DNA of 64,000 bases from Actinoplanes sp. N902-109 (GCF_000389965.1 NC_021191.1:6263501-6327500); one strand, 5' to 3'. Shown: positions 17,798 through 26,769, counted from the stretch's first letter. Numbers and translations are program-made. Notes: generated by a model from the sequence alone, not told the origin.

Positions 17798-18460
17798 CCG
17801 ACGCTGACCCTGCCGCCGCAGGCCCCCTCGCTTGCCGACGCGGTCGCCGAGGCGGTGCGTCACGGGATCGCCGCCGGGGAGCTGGTGCCGGACACGACGT
17901 ACTCGGTCTACCAGCTGGCGGACCTGCTGGGCGTGTCCCGCAGCCCGGTGCGCGAGGGGTTGCTGCGGCTGGCCGAGGCCGGGCTGGTCGAGATCCGGCG
18001 CAACCGCGGCTTCCGGGTGCTGCCGCCCCGGGCGCACGACATCGAGGAGATCATCGACATCCGGCTCGCGCTCGAACCGCCCGCCGCCCGGGTCGCCGCC
18101 GTGCACGGCACGGACGAACAGCACGCCGGCATCCGTGCGGCCCTGACCGCCATGGCGTCGGCGGCGGCGGACCGGGACGAGACGGCCTTCTGGCCGGCCG
18201 ACCGCTTGCTGCACGACCTGTTGCTGCGCGCGGCCGCACGGCCTCGCACGGCCGCGCTGGTCGAGCAGCTGCGCAGCACGACGGCCCTGCTGGGCCCACC
18301 CACCACGGCCGGGGGTCGCACCCCGGCCGAGATCCTGGCCGAGCACGAGCCGGTGGTCGACGCCGTGCTGGCCCGGGACGGTGCAGCCGCGGAAGCCGCC
18401 ATGCGAGCCCACCTGCAATCCACCAAGAAAACCCTCATGGCGATGGCGCAGCTGCCGTAG
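17795..18460 (+). CDS. GntR-family (FadR/FCD) transcriptional regulator
   Basis: A 221-residue repressor or activator. The N-terminal winged helix (QLADLLGVSRSPVREGLLRLAEAGLVEIRRNRGFRV, here split for reading as QLADLLGVSRSPVREGLL then RLAEAGLVEI) is the GntR signature. The C-terminal all-helical FCD domain (IEEIIDIRLALEPPAARVAA, FWPADRLLHDLLLRAA, EHEPVVDAVLARDG) binds a small carboxylate, usually through a metal held by Asp and His residues. Its position opposite the hydroxyacid dehydrogenase suggests a lactate/glycolate-responsive switch like LldR/GlcC (inference). Confidence 0.92.
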   Translation: MPTLTLPPQAPSLADAVAEAVRHGIAAGELVPDTTYSVYQLADLLGVSRSPVREGLLRLAEAGLVEIRRNRGFRVLPPRAHDIEEIIDIRLALEPPAARVAAVHGTDEQHAGIRAALTAMASAAADRDETAFWPADRLLHDLLLRAAARPRTAALVEQLRSTTALLGPPTTAGGRTPAEILAEHEPVVDAVLARDGAAAEAAMRAHLQSTKKTLMAMAQLP

Positions 18461-18527
18461 TCGCCCGGGAGCCACCGGACGATGCGGGGTCAGCGGCCGG
18501 GCCGGCGCGGATGGCATCATGATCGCC

Positions 18528-19202
18528 ATGAATACCGACTCCGGACCGGACGAATCCCGCGGCGGCTCCCGCTGGGCGCACGATCTGGTCGAGACAGCCC
18601 CGGAACAGTTGCGGGCCCGGCGGCTGCGCCGGATCGGCATCGGAGTGGCCGCCGGGCTGGTCGTCGCCGGCGGTGCGACCGCGGTGGCGGTCCAGCTGCA
18701 CGACTCGCGGCCCGAGCCGGTGATCAACAATGCCGGACGGTTCCACGACGCGCCCATCCTCTCGTACGTGATCTCCGCGCCGGCCGGGACGCAGCCCGCG
18801 AGCCGGGAGCTGCACCAGGACGAGGCCGGCCGGATCATGGGGCAGCCGCAGTACCTGAATCGCTACAAGTTCACGACCGGCTACGAACGGCAGTGGGTGC
18901 AGCCGGACGGCGCTACGGTCAGCGTGCGGCTGCTGCGCTTCCGGGGCGCGAAGAACGCCGCCTACTACGCCCGGGACATGATCGACTATCTCAACGGGAC
19001 CGACGCGGTGGAGGACAGCCCGGCGGTGGCGGGGATCCCCGGTGCCCGCTCGATCGTCAACGAGCTGGACGGCGGCTCCGTGATCGTCAGCCTGGCGGCG
19101 TCGGGTGATCTCGTCGCCGTGACCGCGGTGACCGCCGAGGGTTCCGGCCCGGCCACGAACATCACGCAGAGTGTTCTCGCTGACCAATTTGCGAGAATCT
19201 GA
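18528..19202 (+). CDS. Membrane-anchored protein of unknown function
   Basis: A 224-residue protein with a cytoplasmic arginine-rich stretch (QLRARRLRRIG), one membrane segment (IGVAAGLVVAGGATAVAVQL, about residues 37-56) and an extracytoplasmic domain of about 165 residues without cysteines. The later part (NAAYYARDMIDYLNG, IPGARSIVNELDGG) resembles mycobacterial/actinobacterial lipoprotein-like domains of unknown role, but I do not recognise a family with certainty. No ribosome binding site is evident. It precedes a penicillin-binding protein gene by 86 bases. Confidence 0.65.
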   Translation: MNTDSGPDESRGGSRWAHDLVETAPEQLRARRLRRIGIGVAAGLVVAGGATAVAVQLHDSRPEPVINNAGRFHDAPILSYVISAPAGTQPASRELHQDEAGRIMGQPQYLNRYKFTTGYERQWVQPDGATVSVRLLRFRGAKNAAYYARDMIDYLNGTDAVEDSPAVAGIPGARSIVNELDGGSVIVSLAASGDLVAVTAVTAEGSGPATNITQSVLADQFARI

Positions 19203-19288
19203 GGCCTATCTGCATCCTGAACCGCCTCTCGACCCGTCTTGAGTAACAGTGCGCGACCGCGCACCGCAGGCGGCGGAAGGACGTGGGG

Positions 19289-22054
19289 ATGGCATGGTCG
19301 GCGGTCACCCGGAGCCGGCAGCTTCTGCAGCGCACACTGATCCGCCGGTGGCGGTGGCTACCCCGGTGGTGCCGGCGGACCGTGGCCGCGCTGGCCGTGC
19401 TGAGCGTGGCGCTGGTGGTCGCGGGCGCGGGCTACGTCGCCGGCGTCGACCTGCCACCGGAGCCCGCGCCGCCGCAGGCCTCCGTGCTCTACTACCGCGA
19501 CGGGCACACGGTGCTGGCCCGGATCGGGACGACCGACCGCACCGACATCACCCTCGACAAGGTGCCCGTGCCGGTGCGCCAGGCGTTCCTGGCCGCTGAG
19601 GACCGGGGTTTCTACGACCACTTCGGGGTTTCCGTACGGGGACTCGCCCGCGCCCTCTGGACCAACATCGCCCACGACAGCGGTCAGGGCGCGTCCACGA
19701 TCACCCAGCAGTACGTGCGCAACGCCTACCTGACCCAGGACCGTACGGTCAGCCGCAAGTCCAAGGAGGCGGCGCTGGCGCTCAAGGTCGAGCACCGGTA
19801 CTCCAAGGACCAGATCCTCGAGCGCTACCTCAACACGATCTACTTCGGCCGGGGCGCCTACGGCATCGAGGCGGCGGCGCGCGCTTTCTTCGGCACCGGG
19901 GTCGACCACCTGAACGCCTCCCAGGGCGCGGTGCTCGCCGCGATGGTCAAGGACCCCACCCGCGGCGACCCGGCGGTCGACGCCGCCTGGGCGAAGGACC
20001 GGTGGGCCTGGATCCTGCGGTCGATGAGCGAGCAGGGCTGGCTGGCGCCGGATGCCGCCGCGCAGCTGCCCTACCCCGCGGTGGCAACGCAGTCGGTCAC
20101 CGCCAACACGATCAGCGGTCCGACCGGCCTGATCACCGACCGGGTCGAGGACGAGCTGGTGCGGGCCGGGATCAGCCGGCAGCAGATCCGCATCGGCGGC
20201 CTGCGCGTGGTCACCACGATCGACGCGACCGCGCAGTCCGAGGCCACCGCCGCCATCGGCACCGCGCTCAAGGGCCAGCCCAAGCAGCTGCGCAGCGCGC
20301 TGGTGGCGGTCGACCCGGCCGATGGCGGGGTACGCGCGTACTACGGCGGTGACCGCGGGCGCGGCTACTTCGACGACGCGGTCGCCGCGCGACCGCCGGC
20401 CTCCACGTTCAAGCCGCTGGTGCTGGCCGCGGCCGAGGAGCGGGACATCAGCTTCGCGTCGCTCTACAACGGCACCTCACCGCGGCTGTTCCCGGACCGT
20501 GGCGGCGCCCCGCTCTACAACCAGGGGAACCTGCAGTGCCCGATCTGCCCGCTGGACACCGCGATGGTGTACTCGCTGAACACGCCGTACTACGCGCTGG
20601 CCCAGCAGATCGGCGCCGACAACGTCCGGGGGCTGGCGCACCGCCTCGGCGTGCCCGAGGCGTACGGGAAGCAGAAGACGCTGGTCGACGCCAAGGGTGA
20701 GCCCAGGCCCGGGCAGACCCGCTCGGACATCGCGCTGGGCCGCTACCCGGTGACCCCGGCCGACATGGCGACCGTCTATGCCACGCTGGCCTCCGGTGGC
20801 CGCCGCACCGCGCGGCACTTCATCGGGAAGGTGACCACCGCGGGCGGCACGCTGCTGTACAAGGCCGGCACGTCCGCCGAGCGGGTGATGTCCGGCGACG
20901 TGGCCGCCGACGTGGGCACCGTGCTGGCCAAGGTGGTCGACCACAACGGCACGGTCCCGGGTCTGCCGGCGGCGGCCAAGACCGGCTCGCAGCAGTGGGC
21001 CGACAGCACCGACTCGTCCGACGCCTGGACCGCCGGATGGGCGCCCGGCCTGGCCGCCGTGGTGTGGGTCGGCCGGGAGCAGCCCGGGCCCATCCGCACC
21101 AAGGACGGCGATGCCATCAACGGCGACGGGATGCCGTACGAGATCTGGCAGAAGTTTCTTGCCGGTGCGCTGCGCGGGCAGCCGGCGCGGGCCATGGCGG
21201 GACCGGCGATGGTCGGCCGGCGCGACGGCACCGACCTCAAGACGCTGGCCGGCGCGGAGATCAAGAAGCGGGCCGGGGAGGTCTATCCGGGCCCGCAGAA
21301 GGGCGACAAGGTCGACAAGAGCAAGGCGACCGGCTCGTGGTCCGAGCGGGTGGCCCGGCTGGACGAGGCGCTGACCAAGTACGCCGCCGGTCAGGACTTC
21401 GCCGTCTCGGTGGTCGACCGCCGAACCGGGCACAAGTACGCCTTCCACGGCGACGACCCGTTCGAGTCGGCCAGCGTGATCAAGGTGGAGCTGCTGGCGG
21501 CGCTGCTGCTGAAGGCGCAGGACGAGCACCGCGACCTGACCGCCAAGGAGCGGGCACGCGCCACCAAGATGATCCGGGCCAGCGACAACGCCGCGGCCAA
21601 GCAGCTCTACGACGCGATCGGCGGCCCGTCCGCGCTGCTCGACGCCTGCCGGCGGCTCGGGCTCCACGACACCCAACCGGCGGCGTCCCTGGGGCTGACC
21701 TTGACAACCGCCAAGGATCAGACCCGGATGACCGGCGCGCTGACGGCCGGGGCCGGCCCGCTGACCAAGGGCTCGAAGGAATACCTGCTCCAGCTCATGT
21801 CGTCGGTCAACGCCGACCAGAGCTGGGGGGTCAGCGCGACGGCGTTCGACGGCGAGCACACGGCGCTGAAGAACGGCTGGCTGGCCCGTACCGCCGAGGA
21901 CAACAAGTGGATCGTCAACAGCACCGGCCGGGTCAGCGGCGAGAAGGTCGACGTGTCGCTGTCGGTGCTGTCCCACGGGCACGCCGGCCAGCAGGACGGC
22001 ATCGACTTCGTCGAAGAGGTCGCCGCGCTCACCCGCAGCTATCTGGGCTGGTGA
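19289..22054 (+). CDS. Class A penicillin-binding protein fused to a beta-lactamase-like domain
   Basis: Cell-wall enzyme of 921 residues with one N-terminal membrane anchor (about 32-52). A GT51 glycosyltransferase follows (AAEDRGFYDHFGVSVRG, GASTITQQYVRN, ILERYLNTIYFGRGAYGIE). The transpeptidase has SxxK at Ser372 (ASTFKP), SLN in VYSLNTPYY and KTG at Lys564. An extra C-terminal domain of about 230 residues repeats a serine-acyltransferase set: SVIK at Ser729, SDN at 765-767 and KNG at 861-863, as in class A beta-lactamase-like hydrolases but with shorter spacing. GGAAGGA precedes the ATG. This three-domain layout is unusual. Confidence 0.9.
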   Translation: MAWSAVTRSRQLLQRTLIRRWRWLPRWCRRTVAALAVLSVALVVAGAGYVAGVDLPPEPAPPQASVLYYRDGHTVLARIGTTDRTDITLDKVPVPVRQAFLAAEDRGFYDHFGVSVRGLARALWTNIAHDSGQGASTITQQYVRNAYLTQDRTVSRKSKEAALALKVEHRYSKDQILERYLNTIYFGRGAYGIEAAARAFFGTGVDHLNASQGAVLAAMVKDPTRGDPAVDAAWAKDRWAWILRSMSEQGWLAPDAAAQLPYPAVATQSVTANTISGPTGLITDRVEDELVRAGISRQQIRIGGLRVVTTIDATAQSEATAAIGTALKGQPKQLRSALVAVDPADGGVRAYYGGDRGRGYFDDAVAARPPASTFKPLVLAAAEERDISFASLYNGTSPRLFPDRGGAPLYNQGNLQCPICPLDTAMVYSLNTPYYALAQQIGADNVRGLAHRLGVPEAYGKQKTLVDAKGEPRPGQTRSDIALGRYPVTPADMATVYATLASGGRRTARHFIGKVTTAGGTLLYKAGTSAERVMSGDVAADVGTVLAKVVDHNGTVPGLPAAAKTGSQQWADSTDSSDAWTAGWAPGLAAVVWVGREQPGPIRTKDGDAINGDGMPYEIWQKFLAGALRGQPARAMAGPAMVGRRDGTDLKTLAGAEIKKRAGEVYPGPQKGDKVDKSKATGSWSERVARLDEALTKYAAGQDFAVSVVDRRTGHKYAFHGDDPFESASVIKVELLAALLLKAQDEHRDLTAKERARATKMIRASDNAAAKQLYDAIGGPSALLDACRRLGLHDTQPAASLGLTLTTAKDQTRMTGALTAGAGPLTKGSKEYLLQLMSSVNADQSWGVSATAFDGEHTALKNGWLARTAEDNKWIVNSTGRVSGEKVDVSLSVLSHGHAGQQDGIDFVEEVAALTRSYLGW

Positions 22055-22989
22055 GCGCCGCCGACCGTGACGGTGGCCTGGGTGATCGCCGGGTCCTCGA
22101 GCAGGGTCGAGCGCAGTGCGGCGATGCGCTGCACCAGGTCGTCGGCCGAGGAGGTGCGGGCCTCCGGGGTCGGCTCCACCCAGGCGTTGACCAGCAGGCT
22201 CGACGGCCCGACATAGACCGCCTGGACCTGGTGCACGTCGCCGACCCAGTCGGCCGCGCCGACCCGGGCGCGGATCGGCTCGAGCACGTCCGGCGGGGCC
22301 GCCTCGTCCAGCAGCAGCGTCTTGGACCGGCGGGCCAGCAGGAACGCCACCACGATGAGCAGCACGCCGATGCCCATGCTGCCGACCGCGTCCCAGCCCG
22401 CCCAGCCGGTGCCGGCGTGCAGCAGCAGCGCGGCCAGCGCCAGCACCAGGCCGATCAGCGCCGCCGTGTCCTCCAGGAACACCGTGGTGGCGCTGGGGTC
22501 GGAGGCCCGGCGCAGGTGCTCCACCAGGGAGCGGTCCTGCTCGCGGGACTCGGCGCGCAGCTGCTTGCGCGCGGTGTGCCAGGAGTAGAACTCGAACCCG
22601 AACGCCACCACCAGCACCCCGACGCCGACCGGCAGCGACTCCAGCGGCTCGGGCAGCAGCAGGCTGCGGATGCCCTCGCCGATCGACAGGGTGCCGCCGA
22701 CCAGGAAGATGCCCAGCGCGGCCAGGAAGGTCCAGAAATAGCGTTCCTGGCCGTAGCCGAACGGGTGCCGCTCGTCCGGTTGCCTCGCCGAGCGGCGCAG
22801 GCCGATGAAGAGCAGCACCTCGTTGCCGGTGTCCGCGGTGGAGTGCGCGGCCTCGGCCCACAGCGAGGCCGACCCGGTCAGCACCGCCGCCACCACCTTG
22901 GCGATCGCGATCGCCAGGTTGGCCAGCACCGCGACGATCACGGTCCGGGTGCTGTCCCCGTCACTGTTCTTGGTGTTCTCCTGCGCCAC
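22039..22989 (-). CDS. Cation diffusion facilitator (CDF) transporter
   Basis: A 316-residue metal/proton antiporter with six predicted membrane helices. The first helices (VIVAVLANLAIAIAKVVAA, GSASLWAEAAHSTADTGNEVLL) carry the H-x3-D type metal site (HSTAD), and a second site lies in the fifth helix region (FLEDTAALIGLVLAL, where D replaces part of the usual HxxxD). The cytoplasmic C-terminal domain (VGDVHQVQAVYVGPSSLLVNAWVE) dimerises. Likely exports Zn2+, Fe2+ or Mn2+. The start is uncertain: a GTG is taken here, and an in-frame GTG 72 bases upstream is possible. Its end overlaps the penicillin-binding protein gene. Confidence 0.85.
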   Translation of the reverse strand: MAQENTKNSDGDSTRTVIVAVLANLAIAIAKVVAAVLTGSASLWAEAAHSTADTGNEVLLFIGLRRSARQPDERHPFGYGQERYFWTFLAALGIFLVGGTLSIGEGIRSLLLPEPLESLPVGVGVLVVAFGFEFYSWHTARKQLRAESREQDRSLVEHLRRASDPSATTVFLEDTAALIGLVLALAALLLHAGTGWAGWDAVGSMGIGVLLIVVAFLLARRSKTLLLDEAAPPDVLEPIRARVGAADWVGDVHQVQAVYVGPSSLLVNAWVEPTPEARTSSADDLVQRIAALRSTLLEDPAITQATVTVGGAHQPR

Positions 22990-23038
22990 GGCACCGGCGT
23001 ACCCCGTACGGCAATCCGGCAATCCATCGCCACATTCC

Positions 23039-23059
23039 GATATGTTGACAGGATATGTC
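23039..23059. promoter_or_regulatory. Inverted repeat, possible operator
   Basis: TGACA-GGATA-TGTCA is a perfect 5-bp inverted repeat (23044-23058), overlapped by a direct repeat of GATATGT. It lies between the divergent CDF transporter and hydroxylase-subunit genes. No regulator is encoded next to it. Confidence 0.35.
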
Positions 23060-23136
23060 ACCCGTGCGGGTGAGGCCGAAAAAGTCAGACGGGTCTACTG
23101 TGTCCAACGCCGTCGTCGAGCGGGGGGGAGCATGCG

Positions 23137-23982
23137 ATGAAACCGGCGCCGATGGAATACCTGGCCGCGCGTAGTCCCGACGACGTACTGGACGCGCTGG
23201 CGGACGGGGACACGGCGGTGCTCGCGGGCGGGCAGAGCCTGGTGCTCGACGTGGTCAGCGGGGCGGCCCGGCCGCGCCGGGTGGTCGACATCAACCGGGT
23301 GCCGGAGTTCGCCGGGCTGAGCGAGGACGCCGGGGTGCTGCGGGTGGCCCCGCTGGTGCGGCACCGCACGTTCGAGTCGGACGCGGTCGGCGGCGCGCTC
23401 GGCGACATGCTGCGCATCATCGTGCGGCACATCGGGCACCCGCCGATCCGGGCCCGGGGCACCATGCTGGGCAGCCTCGCCTACGCCCATCCGGCCGCGG
23501 AATGGCCGGTCGTGGCCACGGTGCTCGGCGCCCAGTTCGACCTCGCCGGCCCGGGCGGGCGCCGCACGGTGGCTGCGGAACAGTTCTTCACCGGGCCGTT
23601 CCAGACCCTGCGGCAGCCCGAGGAGCTGCTGGCCGAGGTACGCCTGCCGGCCCTGCCCGCCGGCACCGGGGCGGGCTTCGCCGAGCACCGCCGCAGCCAC
23701 GCCAAGTACGCCGAGGTCGCCGCCATGGCCGCGGTCACGGTGACCGACGGCCTGGTCAGCGCGGCGGTGATCGGGCTGGTCAACGTGGGGCCGTGCCCGG
23801 TGCGAGCGCGCGCCGCCGAACGCACGCTGATCGGCCGGGAGTTCTGCGACGCCGCGATCACCGCAGCGGCCGAGGCAGCCGCGGACCTCGACGCCCAGCA
23901 CCCGGCCGAGGGGCGGGACCAGCGGCGTGCGGTCCGGGTGCTGACCCGCCGCGCGTTGACGCAGGCCCGGGAGGGATGGTGA
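23137..23982 (+). CDS. FAD-binding subunit of a molybdenum hydroxylase (CoxM/XdhB-like)
   Basis: A 281-residue medium subunit of the xanthine dehydrogenase/CO dehydrogenase family. It shows LAGGQSLVLDV, the first FAD-binding motif, and GTMLGSLAYAHPAAEWPVV, equivalent to the usual TIGGSLAHADPAAE-type motif, then the CO_deh_flav C-terminal domain. In working enzymes it passes electrons from the Fe-S subunit to NAD or quinone. The Fe-S gene follows after four bases, but no molybdenum-binding large subunit is present on either side, which is abnormal. A strong GGGGGAG precedes the ATG. Confidence 0.88.
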   Translation: MKPAPMEYLAARSPDDVLDALADGDTAVLAGGQSLVLDVVSGAARPRRVVDINRVPEFAGLSEDAGVLRVAPLVRHRTFESDAVGGALGDMLRIIVRHIGHPPIRARGTMLGSLAYAHPAAEWPVVATVLGAQFDLAGPGGRRTVAAEQFFTGPFQTLRQPEELLAEVRLPALPAGTGAGFAEHRRSHAKYAEVAAMAAVTVTDGLVSAAVIGLVNVGPCPVRARAAERTLIGREFCDAAITAAAEAAADLDAQHPAEGRDQRRAVRVLTRRALTQAREGW

Positions 23983-23986
23983 GTAC

Positions 23987-24424
23987 GTGCGGACGACGCT
24001 GATCGTCAACGGGACCCGGCACGAGGTGGATCCGCCGCCCGGCGCACCGCTGGCCGACGTGCTGCGCGCCGGCTGCGGGGTCGCCAGCGTCCAGGTGAGC
24101 TGCTCGGACGGCTCCTGCGGCGGGTGCACGGTGCTGGTCGGCGGGGAGGCGGTGCGCGCCTGCCTGATGTTCGCGGTGCAGGGCGACGGCGCCGAGATCC
24201 GTACGGTCGAGGGCCTGGACGTCGCTGATCCGCTGCGGGCCGCCCCCGCTCACTGCTGCGGCGCGGGCCTGGTCATGCTGGCGGCCGGGGCGCTGAAGCA
24301 GGACCCGGGGCTGGCCGGCGACCCGGAACGGCTGGCCGGGCTGCTCGCCGCGAACGCCTGCCCGTGCGCCGGCCACGAGGACATCAAGCGCGGCGTGCTC
24401 GACGCCGTGACGCGCGCCGCTTAG
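23987..24424 (+). CDS. 2Fe-2S subunit of a molybdenum hydroxylase (CoxS-like), altered second cluster
   Basis: A 145-residue small subunit. The plant-ferredoxin-like cluster motif is intact (SCSDGSCGGC and a later RACL). The second, helical-domain cluster should read C-x2-C...C-x-C: the CPC part is present (ACPCAGHEDIKRG), but in place of the usual QCGYCTPGM there is HCCGAGLVM, so the first cysteine is not in its normal place. With no catalytic subunit nearby, the complex may be non-functional or may use a distant partner. Confidence 0.82.
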   Translation: MRTTLIVNGTRHEVDPPPGAPLADVLRAGCGVASVQVSCSDGSCGGCTVLVGGEAVRACLMFAVQGDGAEIRTVEGLDVADPLRAAPAHCCGAGLVMLAAGALKQDPGLAGDPERLAGLLAANACPCAGHEDIKRGVLDAVTRAA

Positions 24425-24468
24425 GTTCGCGGCGGCGCACACCACGCGGCTGCGCACATGTCGGCGTC

Positions 24469-24693
24469 GTGCCGGCCACCATCGAGCCCAAGCCGGTGCA
24501 GCGCCCGCGCATCCCGATCCTGCTGGCCGGGTTCACCCCGGCCGCTCAGCGCCGGGTGGCCCGGCGCGCGGACGGCTGGCTCGCCGGGCAGCTGCCGATC
24601 CCCGCGCTGACCACCGTCTGGCAGGACATCCGGGCCGAGGCGGAGCGGGCCGGGCGCGACCCGGCGGCGGTGCGCGGGGTGCTGGGTTTCTGA
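24469..24693 (+). pseudogene. Fragment of a luciferase-like flavin/F420 oxidoreductase
   Basis: About 75 codons (PKPVQRPRIPILLAGFTPAAQRRVARRADGWLAGQ, shown here only in part as RPRIPILLAGFTPAA and ARRADGW) match the interior of LLM-class monooxygenases, which are normally about 300 residues. The N-terminal two thirds and the C-terminal end are missing and no start signal is visible. It is a gene remnant lying after the molybdenum-hydroxylase subunits. Confidence 0.6.
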
Positions 24694-24719
24694 CCGGGGT
24701 CCGGGGGTAGCCCGTCCGG

Positions 24720-25139
24720 GTGAGACGCACTGTGTGGTCGGGTGTGCTGCTGGGTGTCGGCATCGCGGCGTTCGTCGACGAGACCGTGTTCCACCAGCTG
24801 CTGCACTGGCACCACTTCTACGACAGATCCACCCCGGCCGCCGGGCTGGTCTCCGACGGGGTGTTCCATGCCTTCGGCTGGTTCGCCACGGTGGCCGCGT
24901 TGTTCCTGCTGGCCGATGTGCGCCGGCGGCACGCCTTCCGGGCCGGGCCGTGGTGGGGCGGGCTGCTGACCGGCGCCGGGGCGTTCCAGCTGTACGACGG
25001 CACGGTCCAGCACAAGCTGCTGCATCTGCATCAGATCCGCTATGCCGTCGACCTGACGCCGTACGACTGGACCTGGAACGTGATCGCGATCCTGCTGATC
25101 ACCGCCGGGGCGGTGCTGCTCGTCCGGGCCCGCGCGTGA
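24720..25139 (+). CDS. DUF2243-family membrane protein
   Basis: A 139-residue protein with four predicted membrane helices and conserved histidines (VFHQLLHWHHFYD, HAFGWFAT, LYDGTVQHKLLHLHQIR). It matches the DUF2243 family, whose members are usually encoded beside CtaG-like proteins, as here. The histidine pairs suggest metal or haem handling in the membrane, but the function is not established. Its last bases overlap the next start (GTGA), so the two genes are coupled. Confidence 0.85.
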   Translation: MRRTVWSGVLLGVGIAAFVDETVFHQLLHWHHFYDRSTPAAGLVSDGVFHAFGWFATVAALFLLADVRRRHAFRAGPWWGGLLTGAGAFQLYDGTVQHKLLHLHQIRYAVDLTPYDWTWNVIAILLITAGAVLLVRARA

Positions 25140-25942
25140 TCGCTGTGCCGATGGCGGCGGCGGCGTACCTGCTCGCTGGGGTCGTCGTGCGCCGTCGCGG
25201 CGGCTGGTGGCCGCCCGGGCGCACCGCGAGCTGGTGCGCCGGGCTGACCGCCATCGGTCTGGCGCTGCGCGGCCCGCTCGCCACCGCCGCGCACCACGAC
25301 TTCACCGCCCACATGGCCACGCACCTGCTGCTGGGCATGGCCGCGCCGGTGCTGCTCGTGCTCGCCGCGCCGGTCACCCTGACGCTGCGGGCGCTGCCGG
25401 TGCGGCACGCCCGTACGGTGTCGCGGGTGCTGCGCAGCCGCCCGGTCCGGTTCGCGAGCCACCCGGTGACCGCGGCCGTCCTCGACGCCGGTGGGCTGTG
25501 GCTGCTCTACCGCAGCGCGCTCTTCCCGGCCATGCTCGAGCGCCCCTGGCTGCACGCGCTGATCCAGCTGCACGTCGTGGTCGCCGGATACCTGTTCACC
25601 GCCGCGATGGTCGGCGTCGACCCCGCGCCGCACCGGCCGGGACGTCCGCTGCGGGCCGCGACGCTGGTGGTCTTCCTGGCTGCCCACGGCATCCTCGCCA
25701 AGGTCCTGTACGGCCATCCGCCGCCCGGCGTCCCGGCCGGCCCGGCCCGCACCGGGGCCGAGCTGATGTACTACGGCGGTGACCTGCTCGACCTCGTCCT
25801 GATCGCGGTGTTCTGCGCGCAGTGGTACGCCGCCACCGACCCGCGACGGCGGGCCGCCGCACCCCGCATCCCCGGCCGGGCACCGGACCGGCCGTGGCGG
25901 CTCCCCGCGGAACTGCGCCGGACCGGGCATGATGAGCGGTGA
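25136..25942 (+). CDS. CtaG-like cytochrome c oxidase assembly membrane protein
   Basis: A 268-residue polytopic protein of the caa3-type CtaG/DUF1404 family. It has about seven membrane helices and conserved histidines in HHDFTAHMATHLLLGMAAP and HALIQLHVVVAGYLF. The family has been linked to copper delivery to, or assembly of, cytochrome oxidase. It is translationally coupled to the DUF2243 gene upstream, a common pairing in actinomycetes. No copper operator is recognised and the oxidase subunits are not in this window. Confidence 0.85.
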   Translation: MIAVPMAAAAYLLAGVVVRRRGGWWPPGRTASWCAGLTAIGLALRGPLATAAHHDFTAHMATHLLLGMAAPVLLVLAAPVTLTLRALPVRHARTVSRVLRSRPVRFASHPVTAAVLDAGGLWLLYRSALFPAMLERPWLHALIQLHVVVAGYLFTAAMVGVDPAPHRPGRPLRAATLVVFLAAHGILAKVLYGHPPPGVPAGPARTGAELMYYGGDLLDLVLIAVFCAQWYAATDPRRRAAAPRIPGRAPDRPWRLPAELRRTGHDER

Positions 25943-25958
25943 CTGTGGAGGGGGCCCG

Positions 25959-26669
25959 ATGATCGGCACGTTGCGCACGGTGGTGCTCGATGCACCCGAC
26001 GTCCGCCGGCTGGCCGCGTTCTACGCCACCCTGGGTGGCTGGACCGAACGGTACGCCGACGACGACTGGATCACGATGCAGACCGCGGACGGCTGGCGCG
26101 TCGCCGTCCAGGCCGCCCCGGACCTGATCGCCCCGCGCTGGCCCGACCCCGCCCACCCGCAGCAGGCGCATCTCGACCTGCGCGTGCCCGACCTCGACGC
26201 CGCGTCGGCGCAGGCGGCGGGCCTGGGTGCCGAGCTGCTGCGCAAGAACGAGACCTGGCACACCCTGGCCGACCCGGCCGGGCACCCGTTCGACCTGTGC
26301 CTGTTCCCGGACCGGGCGGAGCCCAGCCTGATGGGGGTGATGCTCGACTGCCCCGACGCCGGGCAGTTGAGCGCCTTCTACGCCGAACTTCTCGGCAAAC
26401 CGGTCACGTACCAGGCCGAGGGCATGGCGATGATCGGCGAGGACGGTGCGCAGCCGGTGCTCTTCCAGCAGATCGCCGACTACCGGGCGCCGCGCTGGCC
26501 CGACCCCGCGTACCCCCAGCAGTTCCACCTCGACGTCACGGTCGAGGACATCGAGGCGGCGGAGGCGGCGACGCTGCGCCTCGGTGCCACCTCGCTGGGG
26601 GCGAGCGGGGACAACTGGCGGGTCTACGCCGATCCGGCCGGCAAGCCGTTCTGTCTGTGCTGGGACTGA
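25959..26669 (+). CDS. Two-domain VOC (glyoxalase-like) protein
   Basis: A 236-residue protein made of two tandem glyoxalase/bleomycin-resistance (VOC) domains, about residues 1-115 and 120-236. Both repeat the same phrases: DVRRLAAFYATLGG and DAGQLSAFYAELLG, PRWPDPAHPQQAHLDL and PRWPDPAYPQQFHLDV, DPAGHPFDLC and DPAGKPFCLC. The His of QxHLD and the terminal region could form a metal site in each half. Enzymatic or binding function is unknown; most such proteins bind small molecules. GGAGGGGG precedes the ATG. Confidence 0.88.
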   Translation: MIGTLRTVVLDAPDVRRLAAFYATLGGWTERYADDDWITMQTADGWRVAVQAAPDLIAPRWPDPAHPQQAHLDLRVPDLDAASAQAAGLGAELLRKNETWHTLADPAGHPFDLCLFPDRAEPSLMGVMLDCPDAGQLSAFYAELLGKPVTYQAEGMAMIGEDGAQPVLFQQIADYRAPRWPDPAYPQQFHLDVTVEDIEAAEAATLRLGATSLGASGDNWRVYADPAGKPFCLCWD

Positions 26670-26769
26670 GCTGCGTTCCGTACCCGATGCACCTTTACGC
26701 ACCGTAATGGGGGTCGGCGCCCGGTCCCGGGCCGTGGATCGGTGTCGTTTTATCTGATCCGCGGCAGGG

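Noticed and set aside
23044..23049. TTGACA-like element as a plus-strand promoter for the hydroxylase subunits
   Set aside because: There is no -10 at 16-19 bases. The bases are better explained as part of the TGACA-N5-TGTCA repeat.
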